A stretch of 64,000 nucleotides of DNA from Sporolactobacillus sp. STSJ-5 (GTDB taxonomy: Bacteria; Bacillota; Bacilli; Bacillales; Sporolactobacillaceae): positions 1-64,000 of the forward strand of contig NZ_JANFOJ010000014.1 in assembly GCF_024385605.1 (NCBI RefSeq), read 5' to 3'. This document shows positions 53,901 to 60,701 of this stretch, piece after piece (the stretch's first letter is position 1; every line of letters begins with the position of its first letter). A model generated the notes under the pieces. It saw nothing but the letters and a program-made list of their open reading frames with translations. It ran no database searches and was not told the origin of the DNA. The position numbers and the translations under genes are program-made.

Positions 53901-54615
53901 ATCGACAAATGGTTCATTTCTTTATCCGAAAGCGTTGAATGATCTTACTGAGAAAGCAACAATCAATCCTCAAAACGGGAAAGGCAGTCTGACCGATTTG
54001 GTCGACAACAAGTGGCAGACTTCTGTTAAATTCGAAAAAGATCATCCGTCAGTTATCTTTCATTTTAAAGCAGAGAATCGCAGGATAAAAATGTATACCT
54101 TAACCTCGACAAACAGCCGGGATTCAAGCGATCCGGAGAGCTGGACAGTGTGGGGATCAAATGATGGGACAATCTGGGATCTTCTTGATACAAGAACTAA
54201 CCAGAAATTCAAATGGCGCTCCATGACACGTGCGTTCTCGATAAAAAATCCAAAGATATACTCTTATTACAAAATAACCATAACGAAAAACAACAGCAGT
54301 AACCCTCTGTCGATCAGCGAGCTTCAGCTGCTTGGCTATTCAGGAATACGTGACGGCTTTGATACGATGCGCAACGAGATCATCCATCAATTCGGGTTGA
54401 AAAATTTGAATGAGTCGGAAACAGCGTCACTTTCTAACACGTTGAACAAAGCGCAAACGGCTTATATGAGTGGGAATCTTTCGTCATCTGTTTATTACAT
54501 GCAAACCTATGTTCAATTGATTAACTCATTTATTTATAAAGTGACCGCTCCTGAAAAAGTGCGCACCAGCCTTTTAGCCGATGCGCACGCAATGGTCAAT
54601 TTATTATCCGATTGA
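50968..54615 (+). CDS. Secreted GH92-like alpha-mannosidase with F5/8C domain
   Basis: A large exported protein of 1215 residues: a signal peptide (1-31), an N-terminal beta-sandwich (about 34-235), a GH92-like region (about 245-990), an F5/8 type C carbohydrate-binding domain (about 1000-1130) and a helical FIVAR-like tail. GH92 landmarks are VPAIGVPNGFNYWSPA, TAWPAYALLEP, SKDYLNLFNRSLDAFTPR, APWKTQNMTRALLNRFYTGG, GAAGIYPLQKG and YVIGAPYFKKMTLHLENGKE. Where GH92 enzymes usually read GNDDCGQMS this protein reads GSDTGAMLS, and I cannot find the WGNET-like acid motif. It may therefore be catalytically altered or specialised. It may act on mannans or surface glycans. Confidence 0.8.
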   Translation: MSLSTSFKIFISCICLSLTAPLLPGHEVKAQTKQHLFFTSFENGNPALTWKNTAENGKNGEISSNGVKAFDGSGKTMATYISRGPSDLYNAPSKLGWTGSHVLTYAGSTAKKKDSYAYNKLFNVHIPVTKDTQLSYLIAPEATKKDPNAQTASYVSVDLKFSDGSYLHQLKAVDQNGVAITPEAQGKSGTMLMNQWNNKTISLGKAAKGKTIVRILLAYKSSRTESTFKGAVDDLRISNVSAASAAKVQPVDQVNVLRGTASDSQFARGDTVPAIGVPNGFNYWSPAIDSSAKKQIYPYSQNNDPSNLPELQSFSLSQSANDQSGIRQTLQVMPSSFSGTPSANRLGRSKAFNRSDESASPYRYSVTFTDGMSAELAATSHAAVMRYTFTGSQGNLLFDNLDRQGSLTLHPKTQSIEGYSDIKDKTTGNMNRMFFYATVDQPVTDAQHLSGEDRDSVTAFFKFDTSKNRAVTLKVGSSLISIGQAKKNLNQEIGKKTSIKDVEKKAKKEWNERLSRITVDGAETDQQATLYSNLYRLYQSPNDGSENIGTKKNPKYRYADLSVPASSANTADHTGASIKNGHIYVNSTFAYSAQTAWPAYALLEPKLTARLINGFLTVYKNGGRFDADAGTAFADAVAKGVPGINTSLLYTAMLQAASVPENEQEQLLTGYTSSSQKNSISQTLNRSINDFALGNFGKTLANKQPNTSSLSEDSSYYLSRSKDYLNLFNRSLDAFTPRKENGKWAISSLKSSQLSNQTVEDWANAFNVPQDGQGLINLYGGKAGLIDKLDQYLSTEPSAQSIKKQAKARLALGSKMGMFTLDNTSSPSLPYMYLFASAPWKTQNMTRALLNRFYTGGSIGQGYLGSDTGAMLSGYYLFGAAGIYPLQKGTQNYVIGAPYFKKMTLHLENGKELIISAPKVSNKNKYVQSVSLNGRSLQQTTLSASDLANGGTLVFNMGAQPSSWGTSADTVPESLTAQSTNGSFLYPKALNDLTEKATINPQNGKGSLTDLVDNKWQTSVKFEKDHPSVIFHFKAENRRIKMYTLTSTNSRDSSDPESWTVWGSNDGTIWDLLDTRTNQKFKWRSMTRAFSIKNPKIYSYYKITITKNNSSNPLSISELQLLGYSGIRDGFDTMRNEIIHQFGLKNLNESETASLSNTLNKAQTAYMSGNLSSSVYYMQTYVQLINSFIYKVTAPEKVRTSLLADAHAMVNLLSD

Positions 54616-54654
54616 TTGCAAAAGATGCAGCCAATCAAAAAATGGAGGAACTTT

Positions 54655-55164
54655 ATGTCCCATTTAATTAAAGTCAGAGATGCCGTTGAATCGGATCTTG
54701 CAACCATTGTATCGATATACAATTCAACCATTCCTGGCCGCATGGTCACTGCCGACACGGAACTGGTCAGCATTAATGATCGGCGTCCGTGGTTCGACGC
54801 TCATCAAGCAGACCCAAATCGGCCGCTTTGGGTCGCTGAATATGAGGGAGAAGTTTGTGGATGGCTCAGCCTCAGCAATTTTTACGGACGCCCTGCTTAT
54901 CAAGCAACTGCAGAAATTAGTATTTATCTTGATGAACGCTTTCGAGGAAAAGGGATCGGCTCGTTTCTCATTCGTTACGCTTTTGACCACTGCAGTGAAT
55001 TTGGAATCAAGACCATACTCGCATTTATTTTTGCTCAAAACATGCCAAGCCTTCGCCTATTTGAACATTTCGATTTTGAGCGCTGGGGAACGTTTCCGAA
55101 AGTCGCCGAATTGGATGGGATCGAACGCGATTTAGTCATCATGGGCAAGCGAATCGCAGAATAA
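54655..55164 (+). CDS. GNAT acetyltransferase, phosphinothricin type (YwnH-like)
   Basis: A cytosolic N-acetyltransferase of 169 residues. It has the GNAT acetyl-CoA loop ERFRGKGIGSFLI and the PAT/YwnH pattern VSIYNSTIPGRMVTADTEL, YEGEVCGWLSLSNFYGRPAY and AFIFAQNMPSLRLFEHFDFE. Related enzymes acetylate methionine sulfone/sulfoximine or phosphinothricin. I start at 54655 with GGAGGAAC upstream, giving a 39-base gap after the GH92-like gene, so it may share its transcript. Confidence 0.88.
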   Translation: MSHLIKVRDAVESDLATIVSIYNSTIPGRMVTADTELVSINDRRPWFDAHQADPNRPLWVAEYEGEVCGWLSLSNFYGRPAYQATAEISIYLDERFRGKGIGSFLIRYAFDHCSEFGIKTILAFIFAQNMPSLRLFEHFDFERWGTFPKVAELDGIERDLVIMGKRIAE

Positions 55165-55192
55165 GTCAATTTTTAATAACACTATAACTTAA

Positions 55193-55221
55193 AAATAACA
55201 GGCCGGCACGGCCTGTTATTT
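55193..55221. terminator. Bidirectional terminator between GNAT gene and murB
   Basis: AAATAACAGGCCG (55193-55205) pairs perfectly with CGGCCTGTTATTT (55209-55221) around a three-base loop. It overlaps the murB stop codon. Confidence 0.85.
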
Positions 55222-56139
55222 ATTTGGTTCTTCACCAATGATCTTCACTTCTGTTTCCAAATTCACTCCGAACTTCTTCTTGACCGTCTCCTGCACATGC
55301 CTTATCAAGCGTATGTAATCTGAAGCGGTGCCGTGATCAACATTAACCATGAACCCGGCATGCTTCATCGACACTTCAACGCCGCCAATTCTCGTTCCTT
55401 GCAATCCACTGTCCTGAATCAGTTTCCCGGCGAAATAACCTGTGGGTCTTTTAAATACGCTGCCGCATGATGGATACTCCAACGGTTGCTTCAACTCACG
55501 CAATTCGGTCAATCGGTCCATCTCTTGTTTTATTTCAACTGGATTGCCCTTTTTAAGGACAAAGGTCCCTTCAAGGGCTAAATAACCTTTTTGAGAAAAT
55601 GCGCTGTGTCGATAGCCCATTTCAAGTTCATGATCTTCAAGCTTCAAAATAGATCCATTTGTGTCGACGACAACCGCTCCGCGCAGCACATCGGCTGTTT
55701 CTCCCCCATAGGCACCGGCATTCATATATAATGCACCACCGACTGATCCGGGAATGCCGCAAGCAAACTCCAGACCTGTAAGTGCATGTGCCAAAGCGAA
55801 ACGAGAAACATCAATGATCGATGCACCGCTTTGTGCGATCAGCGTCTCACCTTCGCATTTGATTTGATTTAGACAGCCGCAGTGAATGACAATTCCTCTA
55901 ATTCCGCCATCCCGTATAATAAGATTGGATCCCCGTCCGAGGATTGTCAGCGGCAGCTGATGCTTATTGGCATAAGCAACAGTCTTTCCTACTTCTTCAT
56001 ACGTTTGCGGCTTTACAAAAAGATCAGCTTCTCCGCCAGTGTGAGTAAAGGTATATGTACTTAAATTTTCATCTATTTTTACTTGTTCTTCATTTGACAT
56101 GATGTTCAATAAATTAGAGCGCACTTCTTGTTTATCCAT
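55216..56139 (-). CDS. murB: UDP-N-acetylenolpyruvoylglucosamine reductase
   Basis: MurB reduces UDP-GlcNAc-enolpyruvate to UDP-MurNAc in peptidoglycan synthesis, using FAD and NADPH. The 307-residue protein has [18 protein letters not shown] and [20 protein letters not shown] for FAD binding, YRHSAFS, and the substrate motif [11 protein letters not shown] with [23 protein letters not shown] prefer the ATG at 56139; in-frame starts at 56151 and 56217 exist and the site is not decisive. It stands apart from the division cell-wall cluster. Confidence 0.93.
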   Translation of the reverse strand: MDKQEVRSNLLNIMSNEEQVKIDENLSTYTFTHTGGEADLFVKPQTYEEVGKTVAYANKHQLPLTILGRGSNLIIRDGGIRGIVIHCGCLNQIKCEGETLIAQSGASIIDVSRFALAHALTGLEFACGIPGSVGGALYMNAGAYGGETADVLRGAVVVDTNGSILKLEDHELEMGYRHSAFSQKGYLALEGTFVLKKGNPVEIKQEMDRLTELRELKQPLEYPSCGSVFKRPTGYFAGKLIQDSGLQGTRIGGVEVSMKHAGFMVNVDHGTASDYIRLIRHVQETVKKKFGVNLETEVKIIGEEPNK

Positions 56140-56314
56140 CGCAATGACCATTCCCTCTCGGCTTTTTCGCCAACTTCCTGCTTTATTATTTATGCCATTG
56201 CCCGGCAGGTATGTCAACCGTCACTTTTTTTCATTCGATGAATTTCAATCAGAAGTCGGCAAATAAATACATGATCAGCCTGTTCCGTAACATGCAGATG
56301 GCGGCTGATTAACC

Positions 56315-56348
56315 AAAAATCGAGCGGATTTATGACTCATCCGCCCGA
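56315..56348 (-). terminator. Terminator of the GGDEF gene
   Basis: On the minus strand TCGGGCGGAT pairs with ATCCGCTCGA (one mismatch), then TTTTT. It lies just after the diguanylate cyclase stop codon at 56352. Confidence 0.8.
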
Positions 56349-56351
56349 CGT

Positions 56352-57296
56352 TTATTCTGAAAACATATCTTTTTGCTGCGCTCTCAATCGATGCTTGTTG
56401 AAATACATGTATTCATCAGCTTTTTCAATCAAATCACCAATCGTCGTACCGTCATCGGGATAAAAACTGATTCCGATGCTCAGAGACAGCCAAATATCAT
56501 AACCGTCCTGAACGATATGTCTTTTTTTATTCACTTCAATGCGTTCAGCGATCGCCTGATAATCTCGAACGGTTCGAATGTCAGGGAGCAGAACCAGGAA
56601 TTCATCGCCTCCATATCTGCAAACAATATCATTTTTACGCGTGGATTCTGTCAGTAGACTTGCCACGCGCGTCATGACTTTATCACCTGTATTATGCCCA
56701 TAGGTATCATTAATCAGTTTAAACTCATTAACATCGACAAACATCAGGCCGAGCATTGTACCGTGTTCTTTGGCCATACTTAAATATTTGTCTGCGAACT
56801 TGTCGAACAATGCTCGATTTGCAACACCAGTCAATTTGTCATAATAGGCGAGTTTTTCAATCACCTTTTCCTTCTGCTTCAACTGATTATTTAGATGGGA
56901 AAGTTGACTGACATAATCCCTTAATTGACTGATCCTTTGAAACTGATTCGTGACATCGATAAATTCAAGGAGAAGATCGCTTCGGCCTTCCAGCATCACA
57001 CGATTCATTTTCATGTTCACCCGATGATCCGGGTTCACCAATTTTCGATGCATGGCAGCTGAGAAGAAGACAGGGTTTCCTCCGGAAGTCAACCGCTTCA
57101 CTGCACTATAAAAGAACGGACGTTCAAGCGCAGGAAGCACCTGATCCACCTTTTTCCCGAGAACCTCTCTGCTCTTCTTACCTGATAATCGCTCCATAAA
57201 AGGATTCCAGTAGGTAATCTCGAGGTCTTCAGTAATCATTACGATTCCCTCATTTATGCAGTTTAGAATACCAGGAATAATAGAATCCATAATCAC
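56352..57296 (-). CDS. PAS-GGDEF diguanylate cyclase
   Basis: The enzyme makes cyclic di-GMP from two GTP. The 314-residue protein has an N-terminal PAS domain (about 8-118), a coiled coil (about 120-148) and a GGDEF domain (about 150-310). The active site is an intact GGDEF (229-233), with the RxxD product-inhibition site RKND at 220-223 exactly five residues before it. No membrane segment is seen, so it is cytosolic. The start is a GTG at 57296 (or ATG at 57290) directly after the cheC stop, implying coupling. It may supply the ligand of the riboswitch at 42 kb. Confidence 0.93.
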   Translation of the reverse strand: MIMDSIIPGILNCINEGIVMITEDLEITYWNPFMERLSGKKSREVLGKKVDQVLPALERPFFYSAVKRLTSGGNPVFFSAAMHRKLVNPDHRVNMKMNRVMLEGRSDLLLEFIDVTNQFQRISQLRDYVSQLSHLNNQLKQKEKVIEKLAYYDKLTGVANRALFDKFADKYLSMAKEHGTMLGLMFVDVNEFKLINDTYGHNTGDKVMTRVASLLTESTRKNDIVCRYGGDEFLVLLPDIRTVRDYQAIAERIEVNKKRHIVQDGYDIWLSLSIGISFYPDDGTTIGDLIEKADEYMYFNKHRLRAQQKDMFSE

Positions 57297-57926
57297 TCAT
57301 CTTCCATTGTACAGTTTATCGATCTTATTCAGGATATCGTCGAGCGAATTCAACGTCATATTAATGACAATTGCTCCGGCAATCTCAGTCCCTTCAATGT
57401 CAAAAGCAAGAAACATCATCAGTACAAGCCGATAATCTTCACAATCAACAAAGTGTTCCGCATTGGCATCATTTAACACATCTATGTCTGGCAAAGTGTA
57501 TTCAACCGGTATGTTTACCGTATTGCTCAGTTCGCCAATAATTGAATTAATGACGATATTGCCGATTTCTTTAATCGTATCAAAATCAATATCCGTAAAT
57601 TCCAAACTGTTCTCAAATTCATCACGTGTTTCATGAAGGCAGAGATCAATAAAATGATGCATTTTATCTGCTGGGAAAAGCAGGCTGACTTTGCCTTCCA
57701 GCTGACTGTCAAACGAAATAGAGGAGACCATAACCGCTCCCTCGGCAACATTCAGCAGATACTTGTTAAGTTCAATCTTCCCTTTAGCAGCGTCCAAAAT
57801 ACGGACATTAGGAATCGTCAGCCCAATTCGTTTATCAATGATATCCGAAAGCGTGCTTGCAGCCTGACCCACACCAACATTAAACAATTCAGTTAGGATA
57901 TCTTCTCTGCTTATATTATCGGCCAC
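57297..57926 (-). CDS. CheC-family CheY phosphatase
   Basis: A CheC/FliY-like phosphatase of 209 residues, with both active-site motifs of the form DxxxExxN: DILTELFN near residues 9-16 and DTIKEIGN near 117-124, each followed by a conserved proline about 22 residues later. Family members dephosphorylate CheY. It starts with a GTG that overlaps the end of the receiver-domain gene by 11 bases. Here its partner is likely that adjacent receiver protein, with no chemotaxis operon in the window. Confidence 0.88.
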   Translation of the reverse strand: MADNISREDILTELFNVGVGQAASTLSDIIDKRIGLTIPNVRILDAAKGKIELNKYLLNVAEGAVMVSSISFDSQLEGKVSLLFPADKMHHFIDLCLHETRDEFENSLEFTDIDFDTIKEIGNIVINSIIGELSNTVNIPVEYTLPDIDVLNDANAEHFVDCEDYRLVLMMFLAFDIEGTEIAGAIVINMTLNSLDDILNKIDKLYNGR

Positions 57927-58293
57927 AGCTACCCGTCCCTATGATGTCGCAGATCTCTTTCGCCTTTTTTTCATCTAAAGGCTTATTAATAAAAGAGAGC
58001 ACACCCATTTTTTCTACAACATCACGTACCCGATTCTGAACATCAGCGGACAAAACAATAACATTGGCATTTCGATCAATTTGTTTCGCCTTTTCAATCA
58101 AATCCTGTCCGCGCAATTTCGGCATTAACAGATCAACAATCATAAAATCAGGCTGAGTCTCCGTGAATTTCTCAAGGCCCTCCTGTCCGTCATTTGCAAA
58201 AACAAACTCTATATTTTTTAAGTATTGGTTTAAAAATGAATATGTAATCTTCTGTGAAAACTTTGAATCATCCACAATAAGTATTTTTGTCAA
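57916..58293 (-). CDS. CheY-like single-domain response regulator
   Basis: The 125-residue receiver domain has no output domain. Phosphoacceptor D54 lies in DFMIVDLLMPKLRG, acidic pocket D8-D9 in ILIVDDSKF, and the conserved K near FINKPLD. I start at the TTG at 58293 (AAAGGGTGG five bases upstream), since the frame reaching 58377 would add 28 non-conserved residues. It forms an operon with cheC and the diguanylate cyclase. No dedicated kinase is adjacent. Confidence 0.88.
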   Translation of the reverse strand: MTKILIVDDSKFSQKITYSFLNQYLKNIEFVFANDGQEGLEKFTETQPDFMIVDLLMPKLRGQDLIEKAKQIDRNANVIVLSADVQNRVRDVVEKMGVLSFINKPLDEKKAKEICDIIGTGSCGR

Positions 58294-58583
58294 AAATACC
58301 ACCCTTTCTCCGTTTTGGTCACTGATCATAGCATCAATAAAGAGATTGTGCGAACAATCCATAATTACGATAAGCAATAATAACTAGGCCTTTTTACCTT
58401 TGAAAATTCAAAAAAAAATATGTTACTACTATTAATTATAAATAGATGCGGAGAAAAGACAAGAATAATAATCCTCTATAATCTGTTCATCTTTTCTCTA
58501 AACCGACACAAAAAGCACACATTAAAGAAAGAAATAGACTACCAAGCTTCAGTAAGATCACGTCACGGAGATTACATCTATTA
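58294..58583. other. Gap upstream of the cheY-like gene
   Basis: AT-rich DNA carrying the leftward promoter region of the cheY-cheC-GGDEF operon and the 3' side of the YjbR gene. No further gene or clear hairpin was found. Confidence 0.4.
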
Positions 58584-58949
58584 CTATGCATTTTCTTTTT
58601 CTATTTCTTGACGCACTTTCTTGCTGAGCGACGACAGCACAAGCATGTGTGCCTGATCCAACATCGTCTTTAATACACTCACTGGAATATCCGCTTCAAG
58701 ATACAGTGAATTCCAATGCGTCTTGTTCATGTAATACCCCGGAACGATTGCATCGTATTCTTCACGCAAATGTGCGCCAAATTCAGGAGACAATTTAACC
58801 GTGATAATTGGGCTGCCCTTTTTGTCTCCACCACGCATCGCAAACATTTTGCCGCGTATCATGTATCTGGTCGCTTGCCATTCCTCTTTAAAATCACATT
58901 CCGTGCCGATTTTCGTTAAACAGTAGTCATGAATCCATTCAGTGTCCAT
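58584..58949 (-). CDS. MmcQ/YjbR family protein
   Basis: A cytosolic protein of 121 residues with the YjbR signature: ATRYMIRGKMFAM, IITVKLSPEFGAHLREEYDA, PGYYMNKTHWNSLYLE and the C-terminal LVLSSLSKKVR. The fold (CyaY-like, double-wing) has been called DNA-binding, but function is unknown. GGAGGTTAGTG precedes the ATG at 58949. Confidence 0.88.
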   Translation of the reverse strand: MDTEWIHDYCLTKIGTECDFKEEWQATRYMIRGKMFAMRGGDKKGSPIITVKLSPEFGAHLREEYDAIVPGYYMNKTHWNSLYLEADIPVSVLKTMLDQAHMLVLSSLSKKVRQEIEKENA

Positions 58950-59071
58950 CACTAACCTCCGATTCTCTTTGTTTTATCAATATATTGTTTATTTTCTTTT
59001 GTTTTTCCAAATTTTTCAACATTTATTTTTTGGATTCCAATTATTTACCATCATAATTTAAGCACGCCAAA

Positions 59072-59098
59072 TAGGTGACAGCCGACGACTGTCACCTA
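59072..59098. repeat. Strong palindromic hairpin
   Basis: TAGGTGACAG (59072-59081) pairs perfectly with CTGTCACCTA (59089-59098) around CCGACGA. It lies just downstream of the small gene at 59113. Its T-run is weak, so it may be a terminator or a repeat of the GGTGACAG/CTGTCACC type. Confidence 0.55.
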
Positions 59099-59112
59099 GG
59101 AATTAGATTCAC

Positions 59113-59316
59113 TTATTTTTGATCGCAGATTTGATGACGGAATTGTATCATACGTTTATCCTCGATAATTGCAACACCCTGTTTACTTACTGCTTCAGCA
59201 ATGAGTGCCAGTTCCTGTCGCATTGCGCTTGACAGGAAACCGTTTTCAATATTCTTTTTGATCACATAATATAATTCTGTTAAATAAGTGGTTGAATACT
59301 GATCATATGAACTCAT
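59113..59316 (-). CDS. Small hypothetical protein next to the com locus
   Basis: The 67-residue protein is soluble and helical, with YSTTYLTELYYVIKKNIENG and ELALIAEAVSKQGVAIIEDK as its most regular parts. I do not recognise a family. It has GGGGGGA six bases before the ATG at 59316, so it is likely translated. It is not DegQ-like, although degQ sits next to comQ in B. subtilis. It is divergent from comX. Confidence 0.6.
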   Translation of the reverse strand: MSSYDQYSTTYLTELYYVIKKNIENGFLSSAMRQELALIAEAVSKQGVAIIEDKRMIQFRHQICDQK

Positions 59317-59577
59317 TTTATTTCCCCCCACATGTGAAACCTAATTATTAATTCGAATAAGTAAATTCTTTTTCTTTTTACCAAATTGTTCTTTTTCTAC
59401 TTGAAAATACCCATTGATATATTTCTCCCCTATGCCTAATTTACCCAATTCATATTATTTTGGAATCCGTATTTTCCGCAATTATTTCAAATTATTATTT
59501 TAAATTTTTTAAAGGAGTTGTGCTTCATAAGTCGAATTATCACTATATGTAAGACAAATTTTGGAGGTGTTTGAGCA

Positions 59578-59751
59578 ATGAATGAAAAATTGTGGGCATT
59601 AGTACAGGAATTTGTCGATAAGGCGCATGTAGGCAATGCAGAGTTGGCAGTTGCAGGTGCAGATTTGGATTCGGATGTATCCTCGATTTTTACCAAGCAT
59701 ATGAGCCAAATAAGCGAGTTGCCTGCGAGCGGACCACTTGAATGGGTTTAA
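59578..59751 (+). CDS. comX: ComX-like pheromone precursor
   Basis: This 57-residue peptide precursor has a helical, acidic N-terminal part and the C-terminus ELPASGPLEWV, with a tryptophan (W56) one residue before the end. ComX pheromones are made from such precursors: ComQ prenylates a tryptophan near the C-terminus, and the C-terminal five to ten residues are released. GGAGGTG stands nine bases before the ATG. It precedes comQ, with an overlap of ten bases if comQ starts at 59742. Sequence identity to known ComX is low, as usual for this fast-evolving family; the call rests on size, the tryptophan and the flanking genes. Confidence 0.78.
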   Translation: MNEKLWALVQEFVDKAHVGNAELAVAGADLDSDVSSIFTKHMSQISELPASGPLEWV

Positions 59752-60701
59752 TAATGCAGAACAGAGATAAAATAAAAAATTTTTTAAATGAGTATATTTC
59801 AGAATGTGAAATTAATAGCGATACGAAGGATTTCATTTCTTCTCTTTTGCATTTAAAAGGGAAGATTTTTAATGTCGAATCGGGATTTACATGGGCAGAA
59901 TTCAATTATCATATTGCCTCACTCTTTGAATCGACTGATAAGAGGGATTCTTCTATAGTTGCCTGCTCTGCAGCCATTGAACTTCTTGTCCTCGCAACAG
60001 ATATTCTTGATGATTTGGCGGACCAAGATTTAAATGGCGAACTCTTAACATGGGTTCCTGCTCCCCAAGCTGTAAGCTTATCCAGTGTGCTTTTAATGGA
60101 AGGATTGCACATCGTCAGTCAGTATAAAAATCCTCAATTATTTTTAAATGTGGTAGAGCAATTACGAGAAGCGGCTCAAGGACAGATCAGGGATTTGTCC
60201 TTCTGTATTAGCAGGAAACACGTACCGACTGAGAAAGAATACTTTGCGCAAATCAGTCGCAAATCGGTATCATTGACTCGTTTAGTTTTTCATTTAAATG
60301 TGCCACATGAAGAACTCGCATTTTGGACTAAGATTGCAGATTGCATAGGGTTTTCGGGACAAATCAGTAATGACGCGCGAGATCTCTTTGACGATACGAA
60401 AAATGATCTTGTGGATAAAAAAGCCACATTACCTTTGATTAAAGCGATTGAAGCTAGTCAAACAAAGGATGACGGATGGCTTTTAATGATGCTGACAACC
60501 AAGAATTTAAGAGAAAGCCGAGATTTGCTGCCAATTATTCGTTCCTATATAAAAAAGACGGGCGCAATTAAATATTGCGATATTCTTTCTGAATTTTATT
60601 TAAACAAAGCCTTACTTCTTTTGAAGAAAAAACAAGAAACAAGTACTAATAAAATGCACTATATAGACCTGATAAAGTTTCTCGGAGATGATGATCATTA
60701 A
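59742..60701 (+). CDS. comQ: ComQ-like isoprenyl transferase
   Basis: A polyprenyl-synthetase-fold protein of 319 residues that should attach a farnesyl or geranyl group to the tryptophan of the ComX precursor. The first aspartate-rich motif is DDLADQD (residues 90-96) in LLVLATDILDDLADQDLNG, and the second region is QISNDARDLF (N210, D211, D214). The rest is helical. The start could also be the ATG at 59754 (315 residues), three bases after the comX stop; neither has a strong ribosome site, suggesting coupling to comX translation. It is coupled to comP by a 14-base overlap. Confidence 0.88.
   Translation: MGLIMQNRDKIKNFLNEYISECEINSDTKDFISSLLHLKGKIFNVESGFTWAEFNYHIASLFESTDKRDSSIVACSAAIELLVLATDILDDLADQDLNGELLTWVPAPQAVSLSSVLLMEGLHIVSQYKNPQLFLNVVEQLREAAQGQIRDLSFCISRKHVPTEKEYFAQISRKSVSLTRLVFHLNVPHEELAFWTKIADCIGFSGQISNDARDLFDDTKNDLVDKKATLPLIKAIEASQTKDDGWLLMMLTTKNLRESRDLLPIIRSYIKKTGAIKYCDILSEFYLNKALLLLKKKQETSTNKMHYIDLIKFLGDDDH

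Noticed and set aside
59479-59486. ComA box upstream of comX
   Set aside because: Only a half-site (CCGCAA) is present, without the matching TTGCGG arm.
59511-59552. Leader peptide upstream of comX
   Set aside because: An AAAGGAG stands here, but the following frames are under 20 codons, without a well-spaced start, and end without relation to comX.
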